Positions 15,623 to 23,543 of a DNA stretch of 64,000 bases are shown piece by piece. How positions within the stretch are numbered: the stretch's first letter is position 1; each line of letters opens with the position of its first letter. This DNA is from Pseudoalteromonas caenipelagi (GTDB lineage: Bacteria; Pseudomonadota; Gammaproteobacteria; Enterobacterales; Alteromonadaceae): NCBI RefSeq assembly GCF_013140855.1, contig NZ_JABBPG010000001.1, positions 372,001-436,000 of the forward strand. Reading direction: 5' to 3'. The notes beneath the pieces are model-generated. The model saw nothing but the letters and a program-made list of their open reading frames with translations. It made no database searches and had not been told where the DNA came from. A program made the position numbers and the translations under genes.

Positions 15623-16540
15623 TTATACCTGATAGCCAACACTGCGCATCTCTTTTTTAAGCTCTTCCTTCCAGTTACCTAGCGGATCAAGAGCAACGTA
15701 AACCACACCGCTTATGTCATTCGGAGTTTCAACAGTATCTTTCACAATTGCTGTAACTCTAGGACGCCCCAATTTTCCAATTAGATATCCATGCTCGAAA
15801 ACCACATTCTGTCTTGCTCGGTAATTGCCATTCAAAGCCCCAACTTTTGAGCCAACATCACAAGGTGTATAAAGAACAATTCCAAACCCAACGTTTGAAT
15901 AGTGCTCTATTTTTTCTATTATTGTGCGGCCAGAGCTGGCTTGCATATGTAAAATTATTGGCTCTAGCCCTAAGCTCTCGATGAAGTCTGCCATTTCCAG
16001 TTTTGCCAGATCATCATGGCCATGAACAATAAACACTTGCGATGTATTGAACACACTTTGACCGCCCGGTGCTGGCGGCGGCACTACCGGTGGAGGTGGT
16101 GACTTAATAGCTTGAGAGGCATCTAGTTGTTGCTGTGAAATATGGCCTTTTCTAAGCAGAATTTCAAAGATCGGTTCATCTTTTACCGCCCAGTGAGTTC
16201 TCGATAACTCAAAGCGACCTAGATCAATATCAATCCTCATGTCTTCGATAGAACCAATTCTAAGCACTGGTAGGATAGGATCAAATTCGAAATGAATTAC
16301 AACCGTGTTCAGACGCACGCGAATATCAGTTATGTATCCAATGCGCGACTCTCGTTCTTCATTTTCTACGACGAATAGACAAGGAAAGCTTTTTAACTCA
16401 CGAATAGATTTATCATCAAAATTTCTGTAACGCTCACGAATTTCATCGGCAGTGTATTCGACAACCGAGCGTCCTCGCTCAAGCTCATATGGACTCGAAT
16501 CCCAGCTTTCTGGATTTCCTGAAATCAGCAAATTAAACAA
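15623..16540 (-). CDS. Cassette-borne TIR-domain protein (candidate anti-phage effector)
   Basis: 305 residues from a TTG at 16540 with GGAG eight bases upstream, 25 bases inside the first cassette. Residues 1 to about 145 are an unknown N-terminal domain. A proline-rich linker follows (PPPPVVPPPAPGG). The C-terminal domain, from about 165, is TIR-like of the PF10137 type found in CBASS Cap12 and Pycsar effectors: QVFIVHGHDDLAKLEMADFI, HMQASSGRTIIEKIEHYS, GIVLYTPCDVG, RQNVVFEHGYLIGKLGR. The Glu in FEHGYLIG is at the place of the NAD-cleaving Glu. No cyclase gene is next to it, so it may act alone. First cassette, thus closest to the expected cassette promoter. Confidence 0.85.
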   Translation of the reverse strand: MFNLLISGNPESWDSSPYELERGRSVVEYTADEIRERYRNFDDKSIRELKSFPCLFVVENEERESRIGYITDIRVRLNTVVIHFEFDPILPVLRIGSIEDMRIDIDLGRFELSRTHWAVKDEPIFEILLRKGHISQQQLDASQAIKSPPPPVVPPPAPGGQSVFNTSQVFIVHGHDDLAKLEMADFIESLGLEPIILHMQASSGRTIIEKIEHYSNVGFGIVLYTPCDVGSKVGALNGNYRARQNVVFEHGYLIGKLGRPRVTAIVKDTVETPNDISGVVYVALDPLGNWKEELKKEMRSVGYQV

Positions 16541-16555
16541 AATTGTACTCCGAAT

Positions 16556-16672
16556 CTATTTTGAGCCTAACAGTGTATTAGCGTGAATTTGCGTTAATGT
16601 TCTACCCATTATCCCTACAACACACCAATTAACAAATTTAATTGCGCTAAATATTAGCATGTTAGCCGCCAT
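16556..16672 (-). CDS. Short open frame across the attI core (ORF-11-like leader)
   Basis: 38 codons from an ATG at 16672, with GAGGA five to six bases upstream. It reads MAANMLIFSAIKFVNW onward, crosses the core site GTTAGGC, and stops 15 bases before the TTG of the TIR gene. In class 1 integrons a short frame in attI (ORF-11) boosts translation of the first cassette. The position and good ribosome site suggest the same role here. It is not certain that the peptide matters. Confidence 0.4.
   Translation of the reverse strand: MAANMLIFSAIKFVNWCVVGIMGRTLTQIHANTLLGSK
16565..16571 (-). other. attI-like core site, entry point of the first cassette
   Basis: GTTAGGC on the minus strand. Upstream of it (16572-16665) no second half of an attC fold is evident, and the intI stump lies 325 bases further. 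This makes the site the junction of attI with the first cassette. The exact extent of attI is not visible. Confidence 0.6.
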
Positions 16673-16846
16673 TTTGTCCTCAAAAAGTAACAACGCTCAC
16701 AGAGCAAAACGAGAATCTACTTAAACGAGAATGAGTCAACTTATCTAAAATGGTTAAGCCTTGTTATAATCAAATGGTTAGGGAGCTTTTCAGGTCTACA
16801 GGTGAACAATTTGAACAAAAATTAACGGGGTCTCTAGTTGCAAAGT

Positions 16847-16881
16847 TTGATGCCTTAAATTATACCTGTATAAAATCACAG
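16847..16881 (+). promoter_or_regulatory. LexA-controlled intI promoter
   Basis: LexA box CTGTATAAAATCACAG at 16866-16881 (CTG-N10-CAG). A promoter TTGATG (16847) - 16 bases - TATAAA (16869) overlaps it, so bound LexA would block RNA polymerase. SOS control of integron integrases is well known. The box has outlived its gene. Confidence 0.7.
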
Positions 16882-16895
16882 TAAATGAATTTACT

Positions 16896-16943
16896 ATGAA
16901 CAAATCACCTTTTTTAGAATCTGTACGCGTAGAGCTTAGCTAA
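16896..16943 (+). pseudogene. intI: N-terminal stump of integron integrase intI
   Basis: ATG then NKSPFLESVRVELS and a stop, 15 codons. Integron integrases start with this kind of sequence (M-x-S-P-F-L-x-S-V-R-x-E-M/L) before the R-x-Y-S-x-x-T-E stretch. Everything after codon 15 is gone, replaced by unrelated DNA from 16944. The distance to the attI core and the LexA box are as expected for intI. A deletion fused the stump to foreign sequence. Confidence 0.75.
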
Positions 16944-17339
16944 TTCGAGTGACTGTCCTCTACGGGGTTGTGGAACTAACTCAATGAGAACTCGTGCACC
17001 ATTTTTAATTCATATCGTCGAATTTATGCTGACTAAGCAATATTCGCTCAGAACCGTTGATACCCCGTTGAGCAAAGTTTTCTAGCTTGTTTTGGGGCAA
17101 TAAATAAGTTTGCGAAATGTCTGCTATGTGGAACTGAGCCAATAACACCAAATTACTACGACCGACTCTTACTCGCTCATAGCGGTCTGTTCGATAAAGT
17201 CCAGTCCTATTCATCGAAGCTTTAAGATCAGATATGAGCGACTACAAATTATGGCTTCTTGTTACGCTCTATTTAAAATTTAATTAGAGCCACTTGCTAA
17301 CAAAAGGCAACCCTTGCCCCATTTGGATTTGTTAACGTC
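16944..17339. other. Gene-poor stretch right of the integron break
   Basis: 396 bases without a convincing gene. A 69-codon minus-strand frame (17005-17214) has no ribosome site; its second half (LAQFHIADISQTYLLPQNKL) looks protein-like, so it may be a gene fragment brought in by the deletion that removed intI. Confidence 0.45.
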
Positions 17340-18533
17340 TTACCCTGCTCCTTTACCGCGCTCTTCATATTCACTTTGAAAATACGCTCCAAGCCCATGC
17401 ATTAACGCCTCACTTACTGTTTGGTCTTTTTCTATATGCTGAGATACAACAACAGGCAACCCCGATAAAAAGGTACCACTAAGCCCAGCAGCAAAAGCCG
17501 CTGCCGCAGCATCAGACACGTTATCGTAATTTGCAATAGCAATATCAACAATGTCTCTGGTTGCATCATCCATATGTTCTTCAACAAATTCTTGCGGGTC
17601 GGCCTTTAGCTTATTATAGGCATCGTTCCAAACCTGTGAGTCGCCTGTTGTTCCACTTGATGTTGCAGCCAGTGCCTGATATCCAGACTGTGAGTCTATT
17701 TGCAAACCTGCTGGTTGATCTGTGCGATGTTGCTTTTCGGCATTTGATAGATCACCCACTAATTTTGCAGGGTCTTCACTGGGCTTTAAACCATATGCAG
17801 AAATGTTTCCAAGAGCTGCACCTTTTTCGTCAGACGCTTCTCTGACCTTAGGACTGCCCAAGTCAGAGGTGATATTTGCCGTGTAAGCGGTTGCGCCTAC
17901 CTTGCTTGTGTCAGTTACATCGTTCCATGGGCTGACCACTGCATGAAATGTTGCTTTGGCGTTGCTAGAATTTGCACTGGTATAATTGGTAGCCCCAGAC
18001 ACACTAACAGAGTATTTCACAGCGGTTTTATCCTTCCACAGCGCATTTTTTACATAATTCTCTGATGTAGAAAGGTGTTTGCCATTGGCCCCTTTTGAAA
18101 TGGGATACAAATTGTTGTCTAGCGCAGTGCCACCTAAATTATCATTAAGTAGGTGCCCCTTTACTGACATAGCGCCTTTTGCCTGCGGATAAACACTTTT
18201 TATCCACGCCATTAGATTATCTTGCGAGGCATTAACACTGGCGCTTTGCCCTCTAACTGGGTCGGCTGGGTCAAGCCAAGCATTCATGGTGTGACCAACA
18301 GTCACTGTTTGTGCGTTGGTTGCAGGCCCATATGTACAAGATTGACCAATATTTTCAATCACTGTTTTGCGTTGAATGGGCTGTTGATTTGCCAACGATT
18401 GCAATAGCGTATTATCTGCTGTTGTGGCGGCTCTGTTGTCTTCAAGGTAGCGCCCCTTGCTCGCAGATTTTGACTGGGTACCAACACGCTGTAGCGTGCT
18501 TTGCTGCTGGGTGTTCTTATTTGTGAGTATCAA
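17340..18533 (-). CDS. Putative nuclease effector of the contractile-injection-system type
   Basis: 397 residues from a TTG at 18533, with AGAGG and AAGG just upstream; a GTG at 18608 would add 25 residues but has no ribosome site. The N-terminal YLEDNRAATTADNTLLQSLA recalls the F-x-D-N-R-P-E...L-Q-x-M-A-(D/N) tag of proteins loaded into extracellular contractile injection systems. The middle carries AMSVKGHLLNDNLGG then NNLYPISKGANGKHL, the core of a DNA/RNA non-specific endonuclease-like fold (His as likely catalytic residue). The C-terminus is acidic and alanine-rich (SDAAAAAFAAGLSG). No injection apparatus or immunity gene is in the window. Role in killing or host interaction is inference. 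Confidence 0.7.
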   Translation of the reverse strand: MILTNKNTQQQSTLQRVGTQSKSASKGRYLEDNRAATTADNTLLQSLANQQPIQRKTVIENIGQSCTYGPATNAQTVTVGHTMNAWLDPADPVRGQSASVNASQDNLMAWIKSVYPQAKGAMSVKGHLLNDNLGGTALDNNLYPISKGANGKHLSTSENYVKNALWKDKTAVKYSVSVSGATNYTSANSSNAKATFHAVVSPWNDVTDTSKVGATAYTANITSDLGSPKVREASDEKGAALGNISAYGLKPSEDPAKLVGDLSNAEKQHRTDQPAGLQIDSQSGYQALAATSSGTTGDSQVWNDAYNKLKADPQEFVEEHMDDATRDIVDIAIANYDNVSDAAAAAFAAGLSGTFLSGLPVVVSQHIEKDQTVSEALMHGLGAYFQSEYEERGKGAG

Positions 18534-18756
18534 AGTCCTTGAACCTCTTTTAAATGACCAGTACCTATGCTTTATAAGAAAAGCGTTCAATGTCAGGCAT
18601 ACCGTCACATCAGTGTAGCTTTAAAGTACCATGAGATAAAAACCGTGCAAAGTTTAAACTACTAAACAGCTCAATCTGCTTGTCTGCATGCTGTAAAATA
18701 AGAAGGTGGCCGACATAGTGGTCAGCGTCCCCTCATTGCTTCATCATAAATTTGTC

Positions 18757-19836
18757 TTACAATTCAATCTGCTCACCTTCGTTTAAGATGATTAAAGGTA
18801 CTTTGCTCTTTAACTGTTGATATTGCCCCAGTAATCTAAACAATGGCGCGTGACTGCTCTTGTCTCCCATTTTCCACGATGCATTGCCATACCCCCAAGG
18901 GATCATCACTTTACAATTCAGTTCATCAGCAGCGTAAAGGGCATCTTCGGGTGTCATATGTACCTTTCGATACCATTTTCCCGCTGTTTCATGAAAATAA
19001 GAAGCGATTGGCATTAAACAAATATCAAAAGATGCAAATCTATTGGCTATTTCGCTAATGTGAGATGAATAACCTGTATCGCCAGCATAAAACAATCGGG
19101 TGCTTTTTGACTCAATCACCCAGCCCCCCCACAAGCTCGCATCATGATCTTCTGTAATATAGGGTACAACAACTCGGCTACTAAAGTGATGGGCAGGCAC
19201 AAAATGCAATGTTGAATTACCTAAATTAGTTTTCGTAAACCACAGCATTTCAGAAATTTTGTATCCGCCTTTAGGAAAATAATCTGCAAACCCCTTAGGG
19301 GTGAAATAAGTAACTTTATTGCCAAGCTCATTTATTGTTTCTTTACTAAAGTGGTCATAATGAATATGAGAATAAATAACCCCGTCTACGTTGTCAGAAA
19401 GGTTATCGGGCCATTTTATTTCATTGCGATAAAACCCGTTTAGCAACCTAAACCCCAAATCAACAGGCCAGTCAAATTGGTGTTTTACTGGGTCAATTAA
19501 AATCGTTTCATTGGTCGGTGTTTTAATAACAAAGGTTGCATGGCCAAGCCACTGGATCTCATAACCCAAGCGAGTTTGAGGTATGTTATTTTCACCAACA
19601 TACTGGCATTGCTCCATATCTGTTTTGCACTCAATAAGTGCCGTACTTGGATAGCAATCAGTGTCACAGCTAACGGGATACAGCTCAGGTTTTTTATAGA
19701 AGTTATCAAACCTATCTTCATAGCCTTGATGTTTACTATAAGCAACAACTTGCTCTTGTGAAGTAATACTTGTTACTTGATTTGGAGCAGAGCATGCACT
19801 GATTAAAACAATTGACAAAAGTGGTAGATACTTCAA
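18757..19836 (-). CDS. Metallo-beta-lactamase-fold lipoprotein (NAPE-PLD-like hydrolase)
   Basis: 359 residues. Lipobox LISAC at residues 11-15 marks an anchored lipoprotein. The hydrolase domain shows IQWLGHATFVIKT, the metal motif SHIHYDHF (H-x-H-x-D-H), PAHHFSSR, FYAGDTGYS and PIASYFHETAGKWYRKVHMTP. These are features of the L-ascorbate-lactonase / N-acyl-phosphatidylethanolamine phospholipase D-like branch. It may cleave a phospholipid-type bond in the envelope. Single gene; no operon partner. Confidence 0.88.
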   Translation of the reverse strand: MKYLPLLSIVLISACSAPNQVTSITSQEQVVAYSKHQGYEDRFDNFYKKPELYPVSCDTDCYPSTALIECKTDMEQCQYVGENNIPQTRLGYEIQWLGHATFVIKTPTNETILIDPVKHQFDWPVDLGFRLLNGFYRNEIKWPDNLSDNVDGVIYSHIHYDHFSKETINELGNKVTYFTPKGFADYFPKGGYKISEMLWFTKTNLGNSTLHFVPAHHFSSRVVVPYITEDHDASLWGGWVIESKSTRLFYAGDTGYSSHISEIANRFASFDICLMPIASYFHETAGKWYRKVHMTPEDALYAADELNCKVMIPWGYGNASWKMGDKSSHAPLFRLLGQYQQLKSKVPLIILNEGEQIEL

Positions 19837-20129
19837 TTACATAACCTATTTTTAGCTAAGACTAGAGCCTATTGCTCTTTACTATTATTTTCGTTCCCCA
19901 ATGGGCAGCGCTTGATTGCCTGACGCACATAGCATAACTATGTAACCTGACTCTATCTTGTATAGATATCAATCAAGCTGCTGTAAAAGCAAACTTGAAA
20001 AACAAACATGCGCTAAAATCTAATTACACGGTACTAACTTACTCTCAAGAACCTGTTAGCTTCACACAAAATAACATATTGGTATCAGTTTGTGCGAAGC
20101 TAAATTGTTGTTTAACTATATCTATACTT
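19837..20129. other. Intergenic stretch with two imperfect hairpins
   Basis: One hairpin, 19906-19983, has arms CAGCGCTTGATTG and CAATCAAGCTGCTG with a smaller ATAG/CTAT stem inside. The second, 20057-20103, has arms TTAGCTTCACACAAA and TTTGTGCGAAGCTAA. Either may be a dispersed repeat or a terminator region between the two leftward genes. Confidence 0.5.
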
Positions 20130-20648
20130 TTACCATTTGTATAAGCGACACTTCTGCTTCACTTTCAATGCGTAGTTAGCAACCGTGTACTGCCCCACTT
20201 CTTTTTGTCTTACTGGGTCAAAGGTAAATGTTTCCATTGATACGTCCAGTGTGCCGTTACTATCTAATGAGTAAGTCGACTGAATTTTTGAACTTGCTAT
20301 TTCAAACAAACTCATAAATTCGTTGCCAACTAAGTATTGGTCAATCACTATGCCATTATTTTCATCTACTGCATAATGGCCTAAAGATGCATCGATAGTT
20401 TTAAGCGTATAACTTCTCACTTGCTGTGATTTTCCTTCACCATAAGTGATGATCCAGTCAGCATTTTGCTGATCAACGTCAGCAACTTCTAATGCCATTG
20501 GAAACGTGTAAAAACTGCCTCTGGCCGGTGATATTAGTTCGCACTCCCCTTTGAAATACCCAACCCAACCATCAGGCGCAGATGCAAGGCTTGATGTGCT
20601 ACCTAGTAGCAATACTGATGCAGTTAATAGAGTCATTTTGGTTTTCAT
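20130..20648 (-). CDS. Secreted protein of unknown function
   Basis: 172 residues from the ATG at 20648, preceded by AAGGAG; an upstream frame start adds 29 residues without a ribosome site. Signal peptide at 1-23 (MTLLTASVLLLGSTSSLASA region). The mature part is beta-rich (WVGYFKGECELISPARGSFY, YTLKTIDASLGHYAVDE) with cysteines near both ends (GECEL, KQKCRLYKW) that may pair. No family recognised. Confidence 0.78.
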   Translation of the reverse strand: MKTKMTLLTASVLLLGSTSSLASAPDGWVGYFKGECELISPARGSFYTFPMALEVADVDQQNADWIITYGEGKSQQVRSYTLKTIDASLGHYAVDENNGIVIDQYLVGNEFMSLFEIASSKIQSTYSLDSNGTLDVSMETFTFDPVRQKEVGQYTVANYALKVKQKCRLYKW

Positions 20649-20774
20649 AGTTTTCTCCTTGCTGTATATGCCATTACTAAAATTCACGTAAATAAAACGT
20701 GACGATAAAACTATAATTACAAAACAATTACCCATATTGCAAACAAAAACACTGTACTAAAGATTTTTAAGAGG

Positions 20775-21404
20775 TTACTGAGTAAATAAGGCAGCGCAAA
20801 TTACATCAATTAATTCATTTACAACTGGTAGCACAGAAAGGATCAACAACAATGACATGGTGTAGTTGAAACATATAAGATATCTAGGTTTCGTCAAATG
20901 GCGTTTAAGTACAGAGCCAAATAACAACCATATTCCGACGCAAGGAAACGATACAAATAGGAAGATTAAAGCTATTGTTATCTGCTGTTCAAAAGAACTG
21001 ACATTAACCGTCGTAAACGCTGCTATCGCCCCTGATGCAACAATCCATGCCTTTGCATTAATCCATTGAAATAATGCACCGTTTAGAAATGACAATGGCG
21101 TTGGTTGACTGCTGGATGAAATAGCATTGGATGAATTTGCTATCAAGTACGCTAAATAAAGCAAATAACCCACACCTAATGTTTTTATGACTAAATGCAA
21201 TGAAGGAAAATAAGTAAACACCTGCATAAAACCAATACCAACTATCAGTAGCATTACCGTAAATCCAAAGCAAATACCACATAACAAAGGCATACTTCTT
21301 TTTACCCCAAAGTTAAGACCTGAAGTCATAACAAGTACGTTGTTAGGGCCTGGTGTAATTGAAGACGAAATAGCAAATAATAAAATAGCGATGAAATAGT
21401 CCAT
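20775..21404 (-). CDS. LysE family amino-acid exporter
   Basis: 209 residues, about six membrane helices. The family opening SSITPGPNNVLVMTSGLNFG is at residues 13-32. LysE/RhtB proteins export amino acids or derivatives. It is the last gene of a run of leftward genes that begins with a GntR regulator, a peptidase and an ornithine-cyclodeaminase-like enzyme, which suggests overflow control of an amino acid; the link is by context only. Confidence 0.9.
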   Translation of the reverse strand: MDYFIAILLFAISSSITPGPNNVLVMTSGLNFGVKRSMPLLCGICFGFTVMLLIVGIGFMQVFTYFPSLHLVIKTLGVGYLLYLAYLIANSSNAISSSSQPTPLSFLNGALFQWINAKAWIVASGAIAAFTTVNVSSFEQQITIALIFLFVSFPCVGIWLLFGSVLKRHLTKPRYLICFNYTMSLLLILSVLPVVNELIDVICAALFTQ

Positions 21405-21431
21405 TTAATGGTTCTTACTAGTGTGCAAAAA

Positions 21432-22265
21432 TCAACTTTGGGCGGATACCTGCTGCTGTATGTAAGCTCGATTGCGGCTGTTTGTTTTTATCCGTTCAAT
21501 CATTAGTACTCGTGGTATATGAATTACAATACATTGCGAGGCGATATACACAATCCAATTTAGCTCTCGAGCCAAGGGAAAATACCCAACACCATCATTA
21601 CCGAACAACCACAACATACCAATAATTGCATCAGCCACAGGGGCCAATATCAGGCCCAGCGCAATAACAAAAATATCAGGTGAAGAATACCACTTATCAA
21701 GCGCAAACAGTATTAATATTGCGCAGCAAGCTGGTAAAGCAATAAGCACACTATACAGCAACGACATACTCATGATGTACGTGCCACTGTTAAACATAAC
21801 CATATTTAAATAACACGTTACAGCAACCGCAACCGTAAGAAACAAGTAAATTATAAGGCTTTTTATAGTATATAAACGAGATATCACAGGCCAAAGCGCA
21901 CATATCAATAACACGTATCCCGGCGCAAAAAACCAGATAGAGTCGATTAAATAATCGTGCTTTATCACATTGCTATGTGAGTAAAACTGCTGAGCAAGGT
22001 TGAAGTTCACTACATCGCCACACACACATAGCAGTAGAGCTAAAAAGCAAAGTTTGGCCATTTTAAATTGTGGAACACTTGCTTCAACCGAGCGCATAAT
22101 GAAATAAGCGTTAGCCACCAGCAATAATAAAGTAGCCGACTCTATTGCCAGTACATATACTTGGGTCTGTTGGTTTGTAACTGACCAAAGCCCTGCGATT
22201 GCAGCTACCGAATTACTCAGCGCCATTAAAAATGCAAAACCCGAGAGCACAGTGTATTTACTCAA
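21432..22265 (-). CDS. Multispanning membrane protein of unknown function
   Basis: 277 residues with seven or eight hydrophobic segments and short loops. A region LLLCVCGDVVNFNLAQQFY recalls the G-D motif of YhhN/lysoplasmalogenase-like proteins, but the rest does not clearly fit. It lies between a solute-binding-like protein and LysE in the same direction, so it may belong to that unit. Function unknown. Confidence 0.75.
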   Translation of the reverse strand: MSKYTVLSGFAFLMALSNSVAAIAGLWSVTNQQTQVYVLAIESATLLLLVANAYFIMRSVEASVPQFKMAKLCFLALLLCVCGDVVNFNLAQQFYSHSNVIKHDYLIDSIWFFAPGYVLLICALWPVISRLYTIKSLIIYLFLTVAVAVTCYLNMVMFNSGTYIMSMSLLYSVLIALPACCAILILFALDKWYSSPDIFVIALGLILAPVADAIIGMLWLFGNDGVGYFPLARELNWIVYIASQCIVIHIPRVLMIERIKTNSRNRAYIQQQVSAQS

Positions 22266-22319
22266 AATATATACGTCCTTTTATATTTTTTTTAAAGTAT
22301 CTGCCAAAAGGCATTGAGG

Positions 22320-23078
22320 TCAGCGATATTGCTTTCTGATCTTATCTATATTATCAACACTTAATGCTTTTAGCTTTTTCTCTAAATATTCTGCTTTCGC
22401 TTTAGTATGTTTTGCAACGTATCCTATAAATTGTGGCTCAACATGAACAGGCTCTTCGAAAACCAAAACTGGTAGCTGATGCTTCCTAACCACTTGTTTT
22501 GCCCAAAATCGATCAACTAATATGGCTTCGACATGCGAGCTTTTAAGTATCGCAAACAAGGCTTTGGCATCTTCATCTGACGATTCATAATAAGACACTC
22601 TAGCAATGACAGCATTAAGATTTTTTAATTTTGAGAGCAAAGAATCTGGATAATCATACTCTTGTGCAAGAATCACTCGAAAATCTTTGAGCGCTTCAAT
22701 ATCATGAATATTTTTAATCCCAGAGTTCACTTCTACCGCAAACGATAACTGCCATGAAGAAATTGAGTACCTAACCATGTCAAGTTCGTCAGTCTCGTCG
22801 ATATCTAAAACAAAGTCGTATTTCCCTAACCGGACATAATCTTTACAGCGTTTAAACGGTAATTCAGTAAACGACAAACTCACGCCAGAGTCTTGCATCG
22901 CCATTTTTAATATATCTACTTGCATCCCTTTTGCTACCCCGTGCTCACTGTAGTTATATGGCCACCAACGAGAGAAACAAAAGTGCATAGCGTCTATGTC
23001 GTTCTCAACAACACTTTGATTGGCGGGAGTATCGAAACTCATTAGCAAAAACGCTAGCAATAGAAATAATTGCGACAT
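22320..23078 (-). CDS. Periplasmic solute-binding-like protein (family 3 type)
   Basis: 252 residues with a signal peptide at 1-20. The body follows the bacterial extracellular solute-binding family 3 fold: FCFSRWWPYNY, GMQVDILKMAMQDSGVSLSF, RLGKYDFVLDIDET, and EYLEKKLKALSVDNIDKI at the end. No ABC permease is nearby. Such orphan proteins in marine gammaproteobacteria are often sensory or signalling rather than transport proteins. Ligand unknown. Confidence 0.82.
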   Translation of the reverse strand: MSQLFLLLAFLLMSFDTPANQSVVENDIDAMHFCFSRWWPYNYSEHGVAKGMQVDILKMAMQDSGVSLSFTELPFKRCKDYVRLGKYDFVLDIDETDELDMVRYSISSWQLSFAVEVNSGIKNIHDIEALKDFRVILAQEYDYPDSLLSKLKNLNAVIARVSYYESSDEDAKALFAILKSSHVEAILVDRFWAKQVVRKHQLPVLVFEEPVHVEPQFIGYVAKHTKAKAEYLEKKLKALSVDNIDKIRKQYR

Positions 23079-23153
23079 AAAGGGGCTGCTTAATAATCGA
23101 TCAACGCTCTCTTAATAGCGTAAACCATTGCCTGTATAGCGCAAATACAGTTT

Positions 23154-23543
23154 TTATATTAGCTCTTTTAGGACCAAGCAAGTAGCCACTATCAATGCAA
23201 GAAAAAGCCATAGCTTTGCATAACGCCACTTAGTTTGAGCATTGTGCAAACATTGTGTCGGGTTATCGGGGTCGATATAGATGTATGTTGCTTTTTTTGA
23301 TAAAAATGAATTGTATAACGACTCTGTGTATGCCGTTTGACAGCTATATTTTTCGCCTTTAAATGTATACTCGATCAGCAAGCTTGATTCAGCAAGTAAC
23401 TCTAAGGGGCCAACAGTATGTTGCTTGACTTTTGTTAGCCCCTCAACCTTTACTGGACGCCATGCTCGTTTACTTAATTTAATCTTGATAAACGCATAGC
23501 AAAATGAAACAAGCAAAACTGTCGAGATAAAAGCGATAAGCAT
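23154..23543 (-). CDS. DUF3592 domain membrane protein
   Basis: 129 residues with a hydrophobic helix at each end and a soluble beta-rich middle (LIEYTFKGEKYSCQT, ATYIYIDPDNPTQCLHN), the DUF3592 layout. Its start overlaps the stop of the preceding enzyme gene by one base, so the two are co-translated. Function unknown. Confidence 0.8.
   Translation of the reverse strand: MLIAFISTVLLVSFCYAFIKIKLSKRAWRPVKVEGLTKVKQHTVGPLELLAESSLLIEYTFKGEKYSCQTAYTESLYNSFLSKKATYIYIDPDNPTQCLHNAQTKWRYAKLWLFLALIVATCLVLKELI

Larger units (their letters stand above)
11276..16943 (-). mobile_element. Integron remnant: intI stump, attI-like core and five gene cassettes
   Basis: Reading leftward from 16943 one finds: the first 15 codons of intI (on the plus strand) with its LexA-controlled promoter, an attI-like region with core site GTTAGGC at 16571-16565, then five cassettes. 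Their gene order is TIR protein, NTF2-like protein, trypsin-like protease, small membrane protein, membrane-anchored unknown protein. Each gene is followed closely by an attC in the same direction. The attC sites are of at least three types, as expected when cassettes come from several sources. The integrase is destroyed, so the array cannot move on its own; an integrase elsewhere in the cell could still act on it. Confidence 0.85.

Noticed and set aside
16572..16670. A sixth attC upstream of the TIR cassette
   Set aside because: GCTAACATGC could be read as an attC opening, but the two halves do not pair well and the intI stump lies just beyond, so an attI is the simpler reading.
16676..16770. 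Cassette promoter Pc on the minus strand
   Set aside because: A TTGACT lies at 16739-16734 but no good -10 follows at 16-18 bases, so no promoter is claimed.
11276..16943. The cassette region as a normal defence operon or prophage remnant
   Set aside because: Each gene is closed by an attC and an intI stump heads the array; no phage structural or lysis genes are present.
17005..17214. A 69-codon minus-strand frame right of the intI stump
   Set aside because: No ribosome site, odd arginine-rich start and no family. It may be a fragment, but not a supported gene.
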